NCBI GenBank assembly: GCA_014925825.1
Contig: JACGCK010000181.1
Span: 25,357-89,356, forward strand
DNA from: Pholiota molesta
Lineage: Eukaryota > Basidiomycota > Agaricomycetes > Agaricales > Strophariaceae
Direction: 5' to 3'
DNA: 64,000 bases
Every line of letters starts with the position of its first letter. Positions within the stretch are counted from its first letter, which is position 1. The notes beneath the pieces are model-generated. The model was not told where the DNA came from. It made no database searches and saw only the letters and a list, made by a program, of their open reading frames with translations. Position numbers and translations under genes: made by a program. Below are positions 1 through 11,440 of this stretch, one piece after another.

Positions 1-830
1 ATCTAAGCTCGACCTTCGCGTCCAGGAAAGAGTCATCTGTCTGCCTATTCGCCACCATCAGCCTCCTCAGGCAATGCGGGTTCTGCGACTTTGCCAGCAT
101 TATTCATGACATTCTAAGGGTACAACCTCGTACTTTTTGTTTTCAATCCAGCGCTGTATCTTCTTACGCAGCCTTAGCTAAGGACCGACCGCAGGTAGTG
201 ATATGCATACCATGTCGGGTTGAGTACCCAGCTATACCAGAGCAGCATCGACTAAGGAGTGGGGATACCGCGCGCACATTGACTTGCTCAATATGTTATG
301 CCGAAGTTGCCACCTTCCCGCTACATTGACATTATTCAAGTTCCTATCATATGCAAATGATATGTGCTATCTTTTTTCATCGTGCTTAATGTAGAAACTA
401 ATACGACAGTGATCTACCATCCGCATGTACTTTGGTGTACCGAGCTCCATGTACGTAGAATATACTAATAAAAGCTGGAATTACATTTTCATTGAAGGTT
501 TCTCTTGCGTAAGCGATGGAATGTAATTTGCACAATCATCGCAAACCTCACTTTTCTACTAGGATTTTTATTCACCTCCGTCAAGCCAAGTTGCCTTCGA
601 ATTCGAACGGTAATCGATTTCGATTTCTCCGAGACCTCATCCTTTACATTATTGAGAGCAGGTGTTTAGATAGGTTTGGTTGTGGTTTCGTGCGCCATCG
701 CGAAAGGCGCGGAGAGAAGTGAAATTTACAGTGGTCCCCTCACTATCATACAGGCTATAATACAATACATAATGAAAATGTTCATATCCAATCACATTCA
801 CACCAAGTACAGAAAAACACGTAGCTACAT
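1..830. repeat. Array-unit boundary block, copy 1 (convergent spacer)
   Basis: The window opens inside a block that recurs at 16281, 35554, 50711 and 62784. All copies share an opening like ctaagct...gtccaggaaag, a middle part ending in ccgagctccatgtacgtag, and a stop immediately before the 3' end of a minus-strand NLR copy. The block therefore lies between the end of a plus-strand relic and the end of an NLR gene. An AATAAA at 467-472 on the plus strand could be the poly(A) signal of the plus-strand partner. Open frames of 60-68 codons at 516-858 are not kept in the other copies, so I call no gene here. Confidence 0.75.
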
Positions 831-3800
831 TTATTCCTTCAAAATGCGAGCCTCATGAACACTCTCCATCAGGTCCTCCGCCTCCCTGAATGCCGCCCCT
901 GCCTCCTCGGCCCTCTCCAGCATTTTATATGCCTCGCCGAGTCGCTTGAGGTCGGTGGCCTGCTCGGAGACCCACTGCGCCTTGCGATGGAATTCGCGTG
1001 CCCGCTTGAATGCCCGTATCGCGCGATCGACGCGGCCTCGTTTTACGTGGAGGGTTCCCATGCTGCGAAGGATGTTGCCTTGCTGATATGACAATGGATG
1101 TTCCCCCCAATCTTTGCATCCAGCCATTGCTGCATTTAATGAAGCCTGCGCATCTTCGAGGTCTCCTTTGATGATGTAGAGGTCTCCGAGGGCCCAGAGT
1201 CGGTGAATTTTGACATCAGTCCATGTGCCAAGATCTGGGATAGATTTAAGCACCTGCTCCGCTTCGTCCAGTCGATCGGACTTGAAATATATGGTCCCTA
1301 GATGTGCGAGAACCATAGCCTGCTGGTCTTTGCGATCAAATCTCCGGCAGCGCTGGAGTGCGTCATCCAAGTGGGTTTCGGCCTTGTCGAGGCGGTTGCC
1401 GCAGATATAAAGCTGCCCGAGCTTAGTCAAAATGGAGGGTATCTGTTCCACATCCAGGTCCACCTTGGAGGCTGCTGTGAGCAGCGCCTCTGCTGCAGAC
1501 AGCTGGTCAGATCGGATGTAAACCTCTGCTAGGTCATCGATGCCATTGAGCTGGTTAATGGGAGCATTCTGCTGCTTGAATATTATAAGGGCCTGCTGGA
1601 GAGCCTGCCTGGCTTCCGGAACCCTATCCAGTGCAAGATGTATCTGGCCCAGTGTCTGGAGTGCATTTCCCTCCCCGGTTGCACTATTTGCTTGTTTTGC
1701 TGTGTTTAAGGCTTTGGTGGCATATTTCTCGGCTTCGACTAGATTACCGCTCCCGAAGTGGAAATCAGATAGAATTTGAGCAATATTTGCTTGGCCTATA
1801 AGATTTGAGATCTGTTGGTAGGCCTCCAGTGCATCGGATAACATAGCCTGTGCCTCCAAAAATTGGTTCTGAACCCTGTACAAATTCCCAAGCCCTTCGC
1901 AAACTTTTGCTTTTCCCCACTTATTGCCAGTTTTGGTATAGAGTTTAAGGCTTGTTTGGAATGCAACTTCTGATTGGTCGTGCTGCCCCAAATGAAAAAG
2001 CACGTAACCAGAGCGTTCTAGTGCCTGTGCCTCCCCATCCACATCTTTTGCTTGCTTGAAGAGTGCGGCAGCCTCTCCAAAGTAAGTTTCAGCCTTTGTA
2101 TGTTGGCCTTCAGTGCAATACAAGCGAGCAAGTGATATAAGACATTCAGCATGTGGGATAGGGAAATTGACTGAGCTTTTGAGGGCCATTTGAATGGTAT
2201 CCTGGGATAGGTATCCTACGTAGTCAGACCACCTAGTAAGATCAGAAGTGGCTGTTATGAGGCGAGTGATATCCTGGGAGTAGCCGACTTTGAACACTCT
2301 CTGAAAGACTGAATGGATATTCTGAATCTCTGGAACAACCTGAGCATAACATTCTGCATCATCAACTGCATTTGAAGCCCATAAAAAAATGCCGATATAA
2401 TAGTTGGTGACATTTTCGAGCTCCAGAGAAACATCAGAAGAAAGAAAACCGAGGCAGAAGAGTCGAATAGGTGAGAGCATTTGGATTCGGGGAGATGAGA
2501 TAGTGTCATTCGGCTTGATCAATGCAACCGCTCGCAATGTGTGTACAGCCTTATGGACATCATTGATACCAAGATATGTTCCCAGTTGCTCGACAGAAGT
2601 GGAGGGAAAACCGTTTGGAAGTAGAGATAGAGCAGCGAGGAGAGCGATGGCGCCGGGATCCTTTTTTATCCTAGGGCTAGATACTGAGATTGCTATCGAT
2701 GTGTTGAGATTCGACTCCCGATCATCACCACCGTTCTCGACGATCTTTGTCTCTTGTTTCAACCAGCGATTCCACAACGAGTGCGAACTTTCGCCATCTC
2801 GGAGGAGGTTGGATATTAGAGTGATTGCCAAAGGAATACCATCGACAGCATCAAGAAGATTCTGGGTGGGTTCATCGATAATATGGTCTGGCCCGCAGAT
2901 GGTCTGTATAATTTTCCGCGCGCTCTCTGACGATACAGTGGATAGAGGTGGGAGCAGAGGATGTGACCACGCGACTTTGGAGGGCCTTTGCATACCCCGG
3001 GTGGTGATGACGAGGGATAAGTTGGGAATGTCGGCAATGGATGCCAGACATTCTTCGACCTTGGTGCGAGTGGCAGACGGCTCCCACGGCGTTTCGAAGT
3101 TATCGAGGCAGAAGAGTGTGGTAGATGTCTCTAGCGTGCGTCGGATAGACGCGAGCATGGCGGTCGGTGAAGCTTTCATGTCCAGCATACTGCCAATACC
3201 CGCAAGCAGCGTATCGACATCAGTAAAAGCCTCGCAGGACAAGAAGTAGCGCGACTTGTAGCGCTCAACGATCTTGGGATCGTGGAGGATTGTACGCGCC
3301 AGTGTGGTCTTTCCAAATCCACCGCCGCCTAAGATCGCAATTCGAGAGGGCTCGTCACCGAGGAGGATATCAAGCGCGATCTTCAGTTGCACGTCGCGCT
3401 CAACCATTAGGTGAGGTCTTGGAGGTAGAACGTGCGTAGTCTCATTGGAGACTTGCTGGGCGCTGAGTGTGGGTTTATTAGTAATAAATTAAACATGGGA
3501 TGAGCAGACGTACGCAGGCTCGGTAACTTCGATTTTATCAACCCTGTCCGCAACTGCTGCCAGCTCGGTCTTGATGTCGACGAGGATTCTCTGTCGAACA
3601 ATTAGATTCACAATTATTTAGATGACCATTGACTGTGTACACACCACCATGAACTCCAGATTAAATTCATCCAATCGTCGTGCCGTTTCGTTCAATTCAT
3701 CCAACCCACGGTTTACCACCTTGTCCCATCGATTTCGTGCCTGGTGTCTCTTCAGCTTATCCAGCGCCGCTCGGAGCTCGCTAGGAGAATTATGAGTATG

Positions 3801-4253
3801 ATGAGTGATTTGTTCGTTCACCTAAACTCGTGACGCACCTTTCGTACTCTCTCAAGCTACCCTCCAGTTTGATCAACCTCTCTTTAGCGTCTGAGTTCGC
3901 GATAGTAGCAAGATCATCGCAGATGGACTTTGATCTACGAAGCACTTTGTCGATTATCTGGTGGCAGAGCGTCTCGTTCGCTTTGATTTCCTAAAAATAT
4001 GGTCGGTATATGGCGACTGAAACCAAAAGAGCCGTTCACTTACATTCCTGATTGTGAGGAACTGCTGAATGACCGAAGCCACCGCGCCAACATATGGGAA
4101 ATTGATGAACACCCCGCTCACGTCTTGCACGATGGTGAGCACAGTTTTCGAGAGCTCGAGAGTCGTGTCAACAGCACTGCTTGTTGGATTTGGAGGTTGT
4201 TCGGGGGGAGTAGGCCGCATTTTGGCAAAGATTTTCTTCGTAGCTGAGGACAT
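831..4253 (-). CDS. NLR1: helical domain - NB-ARC - TPR protein, intact
   Basis: Five exons can be read on the minus strand: 4253-4044, 3990-3839, 3780-3645, 3590-3514 and 3462-831, all GT-AG, giving 1068 aa with no internal stop. Residues 1 to about 190 are helical (LSKTVLTIVQDVSGVF, then an LxxLEG region), resembling the MLKL/HeLo-like N-terminal domains found on many agaricomycete NLRs (inference). NB-ARC begins near residue 211: Walker A GGGGFGKTT at 237-245, Walker B LFCLDNFETPW with Asp312, an ITTRG sensor and a GIPLA motif. About ten TPRs fill residues 630-1060. An AATAAA overlaps the stop codon (830-835). Family knowledge suggests a nucleotide-controlled receptor for non-self recognition or cell death; the ligand is unknown. 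The start is the first ATG before the helical domain and matches the exon sizes of NLR2 and NLR4. It is the partner of NLR3 in exon 5, but their 5' exons differ. Confidence 0.88.
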
Positions 4254-4644
4254 TTTGCGACTAGGTATGTTTGTGGTAGAAGGAAAGACTCGAGGTGATG
4301 TATTCAGACAACATGTGGCATACTACTTACAGGCGTGTGGTCGCCACAGCCTTTGCACACAGTGCAGAGATAAAAATAAAACAGCGTACATAGCCTCCGA
4401 AATCAATCTTTCCTTGCCAGAATCCCCATCGTCCCTCTTCATCCTGCCAATCAATAACATCTCTACGATCCATGTCATCGGCGCTGGCCACCGCATACGT
4501 ACTGGCATGCAGTGTCTTCATTCGAGTACAGTGTTTCAAACTTCATATGGATCGGTGCGCGTGTGGTGTTCATAGCATCGAATGTATTGCATAGGAGGGA
4601 GTAGCATAGCGATGCGACGGAAACGGAAGAAGAACTGATGGATG
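4254..4644. other. NLR1 upstream spacer, no gene seen
   Basis: This spacer of about 390 bases lies between the NLR1 start codon and the long inverted-repeat element. It must hold the NLR1 promoter, but I see no convincing TATA box comparable with those of NLR2 and NLR4. Open frames on both strands are short and unlike any family I recognise. Confidence 0.4.
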
Positions 4645-4790
4645 GTGTGCAGCACCTTTGGCAGCAGTTAGAAGGACCTTCAGGTGGGGTTAAATGTCAC
4701 TTAGGACCCACCTAACAGGTGACGTCGGGGATTGCGGCCGCACCAAAAATAGAATGATGTGCGGATCCCCACCCAATCTCCACCATCCTT
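4645..4790 (+). repeat. Left terminal inverted repeat of the foldback element
   Basis: It pairs with 8150-8285. Blocks conserved in order are cacctttggcagcagtt, ggttaaatgtcacttagg, cacctaacaggt and gcggatcccc. Mismatches and small gaps show this is an old or fast-diverging pair. Confidence 0.55.
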
Positions 4791-7737
4791 TACCATCCCT
4801 CCGAGAGGTGCGCCCAAGGATTATAATGTTCTTCGTCAATATTCAGCTCTCCAGAGGGTTATGTTGTCAGATTTAATACATAAATGTAAATCTATAAGTT
4901 TATTAAACTACGGTACACTACATTGTAATAAATATCGTACAGGTCGCGGGTTTTACCCACATATAAAGTGTCTGCACGTCGCCGAGATTGCAATACTGCA
5001 ATTCTCGTTATTCGTGCAGATAGTTAGATTGTCTGGAGCATCCCGCAGCACTGGCAGTCAGCATCTGTGCCGTACATCGAGTACGACGGCCACCCACATC
5101 TGCCATGTCCCAGCAGCAAGCAGCAGTTCACCTACCCATCTCGGCAGCCTACATGTCATTGCAGGCATTCGTGCCTGCACCTACTGCCGAGAGATCTGCC
5201 CGTCATCCCAGAGTGGTGGCAGGTGCAGTGCAGCAGCAGCAGCAGCCTGTGGCGGGATCGAGCCACGAGCGCGGGGATGCTGGGTCTTCGTACTCTTTTC
5301 GCAATTCACTAGACCACCTCCGAGGTTTCGCCAGCTCGCCAAAGTCTCTCGCGCCTCACGACACCGCCTACCCTCTTCGCGATTCCCTGTACCGCCGCCA
5401 CTGGCCTTATCGCGCTGCCGTAAACTGAGCGCATCAACAGCCCGGCGTGTTATGATGGGCTAAATGGGCGGTAGGACAGTGGGGGACGTAGTAGGCACAA
5501 GGGAGGTGGGAGGCGCGATGAGCAGGGCGGACGAGCGAGATCGTAGTCCGAACACGCGGCCTCGTCATCACTGTGGTGGTGCGCATGGCCCTGTGTGGCT
5601 GCGGGGGTTGGGGTAACCGCGGTGGGGGCGGCGGGGTCCATACATGCCACCTTGTCGTAATGACGTGGCAGCGAGGGCGGAAACTGGTGCACGGCGAAGG
5701 GATGAGGGATGTGGGGCATAACCAGGGTGACCGCGACAACGTAGTAGACGGGAAGAGCAGGCAGTGGTGGTGGCCGTGCCCATCGTCATGGTGAATAGGC
5801 GCTGTGTGGATGAGGGGGAGGTGAGCATCTGAGGACGATGGACGGCACAGCGGATGCACCTGTTGTGTTTCCCGCTCTGTGGGTGCGCGAGGACGAGCGC
5901 ACATCGGTATTGAAAGAGGAGGGCGACGCGTCCATCCGGGATGTGGTGGTGATGGGGGCATAGAGGGGTCACAGCTGCTTGGTGTTAGAATGCCGGCTAC
6001 ATCCCTCAAGCGAGGGGAGGAGCGCGCGGCTAGGATGTGGGCTACAGAGATGAGATGGTGGGTGAAATCGAAGCGATCATCTCTCGGAGATTACCGCCAT
6101 GCATGCGATTGGCTGCGGTAAGCGGTCCGACTCCTTCCCACGTTATCGTTGCAGATATAATGAATATGCAAAACATGTAGAAATCACATATATAATGTTG
6201 CTTAAATTACTTTGACACAGCAGCTGCAGATTTGGATTGAAAATAATTCCAGCTTGTTAAAAATGTAAGATTGGAGGGTAGTTTAGATCTGGTATAATAA
6301 AAGTCAGACGACGACCTCGATTGACCATAATCCAAATAAGATTCATAGTGCATCTTGGACCGCACCACTTATACAATCATACATTACACTGTAGTCTCCT
6401 TGAAGATCTTAATTTTATTTGAGGGTGCTGTTAACATGCTATATATCTACTATTTTATATACCCCGGAATCCTTAGACAGGAGTAGACATTGAACTTGAT
6501 TGAAGTAAGTTCTGGTTAGGTATTCTATCAATGTGATTCTAACGTTCTGTGAAAGATGTTGCACGAATAAAAATGCCGAGTTTGTCAATAAAACGAAACG
6601 GTTAATAGTTTAATACTACTGTTTACTGAGTGCATAATTGACTTCTGAATAGATAATTAGACCGATTCTTCATACAGAAATGATTCTGTGTCGGATATTT
6701 TTGGTATGTGTTCTGAAGTATGCTTAAATTACGAATAACATCTTTCATACGTATTAACATCTTCAGATTTCCTGGAAGATATTACGTATAGGGAGTATCT
6801 ACGCATTAGGCTTGTGAACTAGCTACCCGTACTCCCCAATCCTCGTCAACGCATCGTCGACGATGGGCGCCTAAAATTAAAACTCCGCCCGAAACCGAGA
6901 TCAACAAAAATCGTTGATGTCGTCTTCCATCCACCATCCCTCTCCACGGCATCCATTCATGCTGATCCATCTACTCTACCCCGCCCCATCCCACCCTCCA
7001 CTTCCAGCGATGCTCCCTTCTATTGAGGGATGCAGATGGCTTGATCACATCCGAAACAACGCCATTACGCCCCTGTGCGGCCGACACTTGAAAGACGGGC
7101 CAAGGAAACGATGGTGGAGGATGACGCATTGACGGAGAGAGGTGGACCGCGCGGGAGGGAGTTTCTGAAGGCAGGGGAGACCCTGAGTGGGATACCTAAC
7201 AGGTGCGTCCGCTACACCATCCATCGTACCCAGATGCTCACGTCGCAGCATCTGTTTACAGAAGCAAAGACTGCCTGTGCCTTGGTTGTCGCCTTGGTTG
7301 TCGCAGCCGCCCCCCTTGCACTGCCTACCTTCGACACACACCAGCTCCGTGCATCGCCCCGCTGACGAGCCTGCCCTCTCGTGGCCCCATCCCATCCACG
7401 TCGTTCATTCTGGACGGCGGCGTGCCCTGCAGGAACTTGGAAGGGCAGCCGCGATCGTCAGCGGGGGCAGTACGGATGCCTTGGGACATACCCAACATGC
7501 TCGCGCATGGATCGCCGCGAGAAGTGGCAAGACGCGGCGCGGGTGGACTGTGTGGGCGACGGAACCTCAGGTGCGGACGGGCGACGAGGCAGACGGCAGC
7601 GCCTCGCTGACACCTCACCGATGCGCGGCGGCGCCGTTTTCTGCAGCCCGCCATCCTGCACATCGGCTCCGCCACATATGATCTCGCCTGCGTTCAGCGC
7701 TGACACGGGTCGACACGACCGCCGACGACATGATCAT

Positions 7738-7893
7738 TGACGAGGCGACGACGACACGACAAGGCGACGATACGACGACAATATGACAATACGACGAGTC
7801 ACAACGAAATGACAAGTGCATGAGGCGACAACAATATGACGAGCCCGGGGCGACAAGGCGACGATGGGGCCATGATGAGGCGACGAGGCCAGG
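7738..7893. repeat. GACGA-rich low-complexity tract
   Basis: Short degenerate repeats of the type gacgacga / gacaaggcgacga / aatatgacgag fill this stretch inside the right arm of the foldback element. They have no strict period and are not coding. The left arm has no clear counterpart, so the tract probably expanded after the arms formed. Confidence 0.6.
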
Positions 7894-8149
7894 TGGGTGT
7901 AACACCCAACCAGTTGCCAGCTGCCGCCGCCGCGGGATACCGTCTGCATGTACAACGAGGCTGCAAGTATTGCAGCCTCTACGGCGTGGAGACGCTTGAC
8001 TTGCGGTGTGGGTGCTTGGATGGGTATCAGTAGAATAACAAACATGTAATTCCATTCATTTGAAAATATGATATTATATACACAATCTTTGCACAATCCG
8101 CACCATCGTCGTAGGATGCTAGCACCATCTCCGCGGATGACAGGCAATA

Positions 8150-8285
8150 GGAGCTTTCTATTTACGGATTTGGGTGAGGGGGATCCGCGTCGATTATACC
8201 TCTTAGGTAGCTCCTTAGTGACAATCAACCCTACCTAATGGTCCTCAGAACTGCTGCCAAAGGTGGTGTGCAGGATGATGCTAAG
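8150..8285 (-). repeat. Right terminal inverted repeat of the foldback element
   Basis: Read on the minus strand, this repeats the left end at 4645-4790: the shared blocks are cacctttggcagcagtt, gattgtcactaagg, ctacctaagaggt and gcggatcccc. The outer boundary is set only by where the similarity stops. Confidence 0.55.
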
Positions 8286-9068
8286 CTTGTTGAAGCAGCA
8301 AGTCTCGCTGAACGTTGAAAGAAAGGGAGACGGATCACGGTTGGATCACGGCCCGTATATCGGAGCCGACGCATCCCAAAATTTGACACTTTCTGTTTTT
8401 GAAAATGTTTATGCGTTTACATTTGAACCAGTATGTGATGTCCTATCGTGCTGTCTAGTATGTCGCTAACTGCCCTTTCTTCCCAGCCACGATACTCTGA
8501 TATGGAAATAACCGACCTCCTCGATCCAGAAGAGGTCAATAGATGCGGCGATGTTCTCAGCGCATCTCGTCTGTATGTATCACCTGGCATTGATATCCCA
8601 CTGACGCGCATGGTCCTGGCTGGATCTTTTCTGCTGCATGACTCTGGTTAACATCCCGCATCTTCAACGAGTCTCGTTCTCCCAGCGTGGCGCTTGCAAT
8701 CCGAGATCCCTATTCTCCTGTACTTGTGCACCACACCCATGACTTCTCTCACCCACACCTCGCCCACACCACTTGCTCTTTTCGCCTCCCTCCGTAGCGC
8801 AACACTCTCGCGACGCGTACCTGCTCAAACACACTGCAGACGGGAGGCATTACGATAAGTGTGCGGGGCCTTCTGCGACTACTCCACGCCTATCTCCTCC
8901 AGGGTATCATTCCCATGGCGTGCTTTTCTACCCACGTAGCTTAGCGTTGAGCGCGAACATATTTGAGCTGGCATACGAAAGCGCCCCTTCCCATCGCTAC
9001 CTGGCGATAACCACGTATACGCTCTGGAAATTCTTCATCGTGACGCCAAGGAGCGTTGTCGGAGCTGT
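8286..9068 (+). other. Unassigned stretch with one coding-like exon
   Basis: No complete gene is visible. A plus-strand stretch at about 8488-8651 follows a good acceptor (ttcttcccag) and reads as a coding-like exon starting PRYSDMEITDLLDPEE and ending at a stop at 8651. I do not recognise it, and it has no obvious copy in units 2-4. The remainder (8652-9068) holds pyrimidine-rich sequence and a 99-codon frame without recognisable motifs. Confidence 0.3.
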
Positions 9069-9479
9069 CTAGGCGTAGGAGGCTCTGCTGCATGAAAGAG
9101 TCATGAAGGCATGTCGGCGAGGCTCTGGCCTATGTGGCTTGCCTGGCCGTGCCTTTCCATCGCTCGCTGATCCTGGAATTCCACAGTTGCGTATAAGCAC
9201 GAGTAGGAAGGCCCTATTGGGTGTTATTCGCCGAACTCGGGTGGCCAACCAACAGTCCTGGTGTCGGGCAAAGTGTCGAATGCACCCCGGGTCAATGGCT
9301 GAGACGTGTCCAAGGGCTCGAGCGTCGGCGAAGGGAGAAATAACGCCGGCGGGGCAGCTGTAAGCGTCGAGTAGGATGCACTGCGCTGAGTAGAGCAGGC
9401 TTCCAGAGACACAGCGACGCGTGCAAACTTGTCCGTCAGAGAATCTCGTTGACGACAACCGTTTTGAGCAAGTTTCGAG

Positions 9480-10500
9480 GCACACTGCAATCGCGGTCTC
9501 ATGCTTGTGCCTATTGAGAGCGATCAAGATTTTCGGGAAATAGGTCAAGTCGAAGTAGCCCTTGTTCTGTGCCCGTCAAGTGAACTTTCGAGTAGAAAGT
9601 AGACAAGTAAGATATATACCTTGAATCCATACACGTCCTCCGCGTAACCTTTTGTCCATTGCGCAAGGGAGGCTCCGTATACTTTAGTCTTCACTTCGAT
9701 GACGGCCGTGCTGGAGCTAGCGTCGGCTTCTACTGTGTCACATATGCGCCATCGAACTTCGTATCAGACGCTCTCTTGTTGATGCTCAATGCCTCGCTCT
9801 ATGCGACTTTGTACTCCAATTTGAGGTCTTTCCCAAAAAAAATTGCCTCGAAGAAAGGTCTCGGCGCATCCATTCGTTCCTCTTCGCTTGTGTGCTCTAT
9901 GATCGCAGCGAGGATGAAATTGTCAGCGCCGTTGTAAAAGTCTAGCTCGTTAGGGAATAGATACTGAAATTTATTTGATCCGGACACGACATGAAGCTTC
10001 TCTAGCCTGTACCGGAGTAAAGCCAAGTTGTTATCGAAGGGCGCGACAGGGTATGTGTATTGGCCCGCAGGACGGCCCATGAGCGCATATCTGCGCAAAT
10101 AGATTCTGTGGCGTCCTGAGGCATCCGATGAAGATGGAGGGCTCTCATGTACGATGGCGTGCAAGTTCTTACGACCTAAAAGTGTGCGTGAGAAGGATAA
10201 CAGGGGATGCGATACTGAAATGGCTGCGCACGCAAAGTCATCCCCGCCTTCTGAGGCATATTGCGATCCCTCTCGGTTCTTTCTGCTGAAAATATGTCAA
10301 AAACGACATGAAGCAAAGCTAATGAAATATACGGGCTATCCCGATGACTCACCTGGTGCAGTCACTCGCATCAGAATCGCAGAGACAAGATTCCAATCCG
10401 TATGTTGCAAACAATCTTGAAGTTCGTCGCCGTCGGCAAGACCTCTAACATATTCATTGGCTAGCTCATTCTTCTTTGCCTCCTCAGTTCGCTCGCGGAA
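9480..10500 (-). pseudogene. Decayed gene of unidentified family
   Basis: On the minus strand a coding-like frame runs from about 10284 to 9799 without interruption. It has a compositionally normal centre containing RHRIYLRRYALMGRPAG, FQYLFPNELDFYNGADN and PRPFFEAIFFGKDLKLEY. A stop at about 9796 interrupts it; the same frame continues with INKRASDTKFDGAYVT, and another frame with VEADASSSTAVIEVKTK (about 9660-9715). Upstream, at 10336-10500, a further exon-like piece reads NEYVRGLADGDELQ and ends at a GTGAGT donor. Several frame changes and a stop mean the gene is broken. I do not recognise the family. The adjacent GC-rich relic (10500-11440) may be its 5' half. Confidence 0.45.
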
Positions 10501-11440
10501 CTGCGCACTCAAAAACCCTCGCCCCCAAGGGCCCCACTCCTTCCACACCTCCGTGCCAGCCCTACCAGCCCGCCAGCCCGGAACGCAGCTCCAAAACGAC
10601 CCCCGGCGCGTCCCTGCGCTCTCCCGAACACGCGCCGCCATCATGCGCACGCGACCGCGCGCACCGGGGCACGCCCGCGTTCCGGATTCAGAGATCGCGC
10701 CACGCGCGCGCCGCGGCGAAGTAGCCCGCGCACGAACAGCGCGAGAAACGGCCGCCTGCGCGGGTGCGTGCAGCGCGAGGTGCAGGCGGGCGGGCGCAGG
10801 CGCGGCGCGCCAGTGCGGGGCCACGTCGTGGAGCTGAGGGAGGGAGGGCGGGCGGGGGCGGGTCGCGCGCGGTGGTGGGCTGCGCGGCGATGGTGTCGCG
10901 GGGGTCCTCGAGCGCGAGCTGCGTGACCGCGGGCGTGGAGACGAGCGCGGGGGAGAGCTCGCGGAGGGCGCGGCGGTCTTCCCATACTCTCGCGCGGGGC
11001 GGGGAGAGCGCGAGCGTGTGTGCGGCGGGGAGGTGGAGGGCCGCGAACACGGCGCTGAGGGGAATGACGGCGCTGCGTTCTAGGGTGCTGCGGAGCACGA
11101 TGGACATGGCGGGGTACATGCGGAGGATGTGGGGTGGCGGCGTGGGGCAGAGTGAAGGACGGAGCGCCGAGGGTGAGGTCGAAGTGCCCCCACGGCGCGG
11201 ATCAGGGGGAGCCAGGGAAGGAGCGAAAGCGAGGTGTGCAGGGAGAGGTGGGTGAGGGTAGACCACGAAGTGGGGAAAACAATGATATTGTCCGGGAATC
11301 TGACCGTTAGGGATAGACGCCGCAGTGCTGGGGGGGATGGTGCTGTCAGGAGGGTCTGGAGCTGGTAGGATGGGTCGTTTTCGTTCGATGTGTGTTCGTG
11401 TTCTGCTGGCGCCGTATGGAGGCTAGGGAAGACGGTTGGA
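10500..11440 (-). pseudogene. GC-rich leucine-rich-repeat gene relic
   Basis: This very GC-rich stretch reads on the minus strand, in pieces over more than one frame, as leucine-rich-repeat-like protein: LRRLSLTVRF, TLTHLSLHTSLSLLPW, then IPLSAVFAALHLP and DRRALRELSPALV. The spacing is like that of basidiomycete F-box/LRR proteins, but no F-box is visible. Frame changes show it is broken. Shortened copies occur in unit 2 (about 28365-28560) and unit 4 (about 56755-56950). There the right end (aaaacaatgatatt) is joined directly to the cgcgccacgcgc part, removing about 0.5 kb, so the gene was part of an ancestral unit. LRR identity is inferred from the leucine pattern alone. Confidence 0.4.

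Larger units (their letters stand above)
4645..8285. mobile_element. Long inverted-repeat (foldback) element, no transposase seen
   Basis: The two ends are inverted copies of each other. The left end reads cacctttggcagcagtt and then ggtggggttaaatgtcact; the complement of the right end reads cacctttggcagcagtt and then ggtagggttgattgtcact. Further inverted matches lie inside: gcggatcccc near 4761 and 8180, a palindromic gcaatactgcaat region near 4990-5015 against 7960-7985, and a third patch near 5815-5870 against 7200-7245. The arms may thus be more than 1 kb each at moderate identity. The core (about 6130-6900) is AT-rich and holds nothing coding that I recognise. Reading frames in the arms are Pro/Ser-rich and show no transposase motif. 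It may be a non-autonomous DNA transposon or a decayed foldback element. The exact ends and any target duplication are uncertain, and similar sequence is not seen in the other units. Confidence 0.5.

Noticed and set aside
2404..3249. Plus-strand open frame of 281 codons, and the similar one at 37974-38831
   Set aside because: Both are exactly antisense to the NB-ARC coding exon of NLR1 and NLR3 and exist only because that exon is free of certain codons. No splice or motif support.
5222..5247. CAG repeat read as a poly-Gln protein (frame 5105-5428)
   Set aside because: The frame is short, lies in the arm of the inverted-repeat element and its inverted partner does not keep it.
4645..8285. Large inverted repeat considered as a centromere or origin element
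   Set aside because: The repeat ends look like transposon termini, and nothing else in the window supports a centromere or origin.
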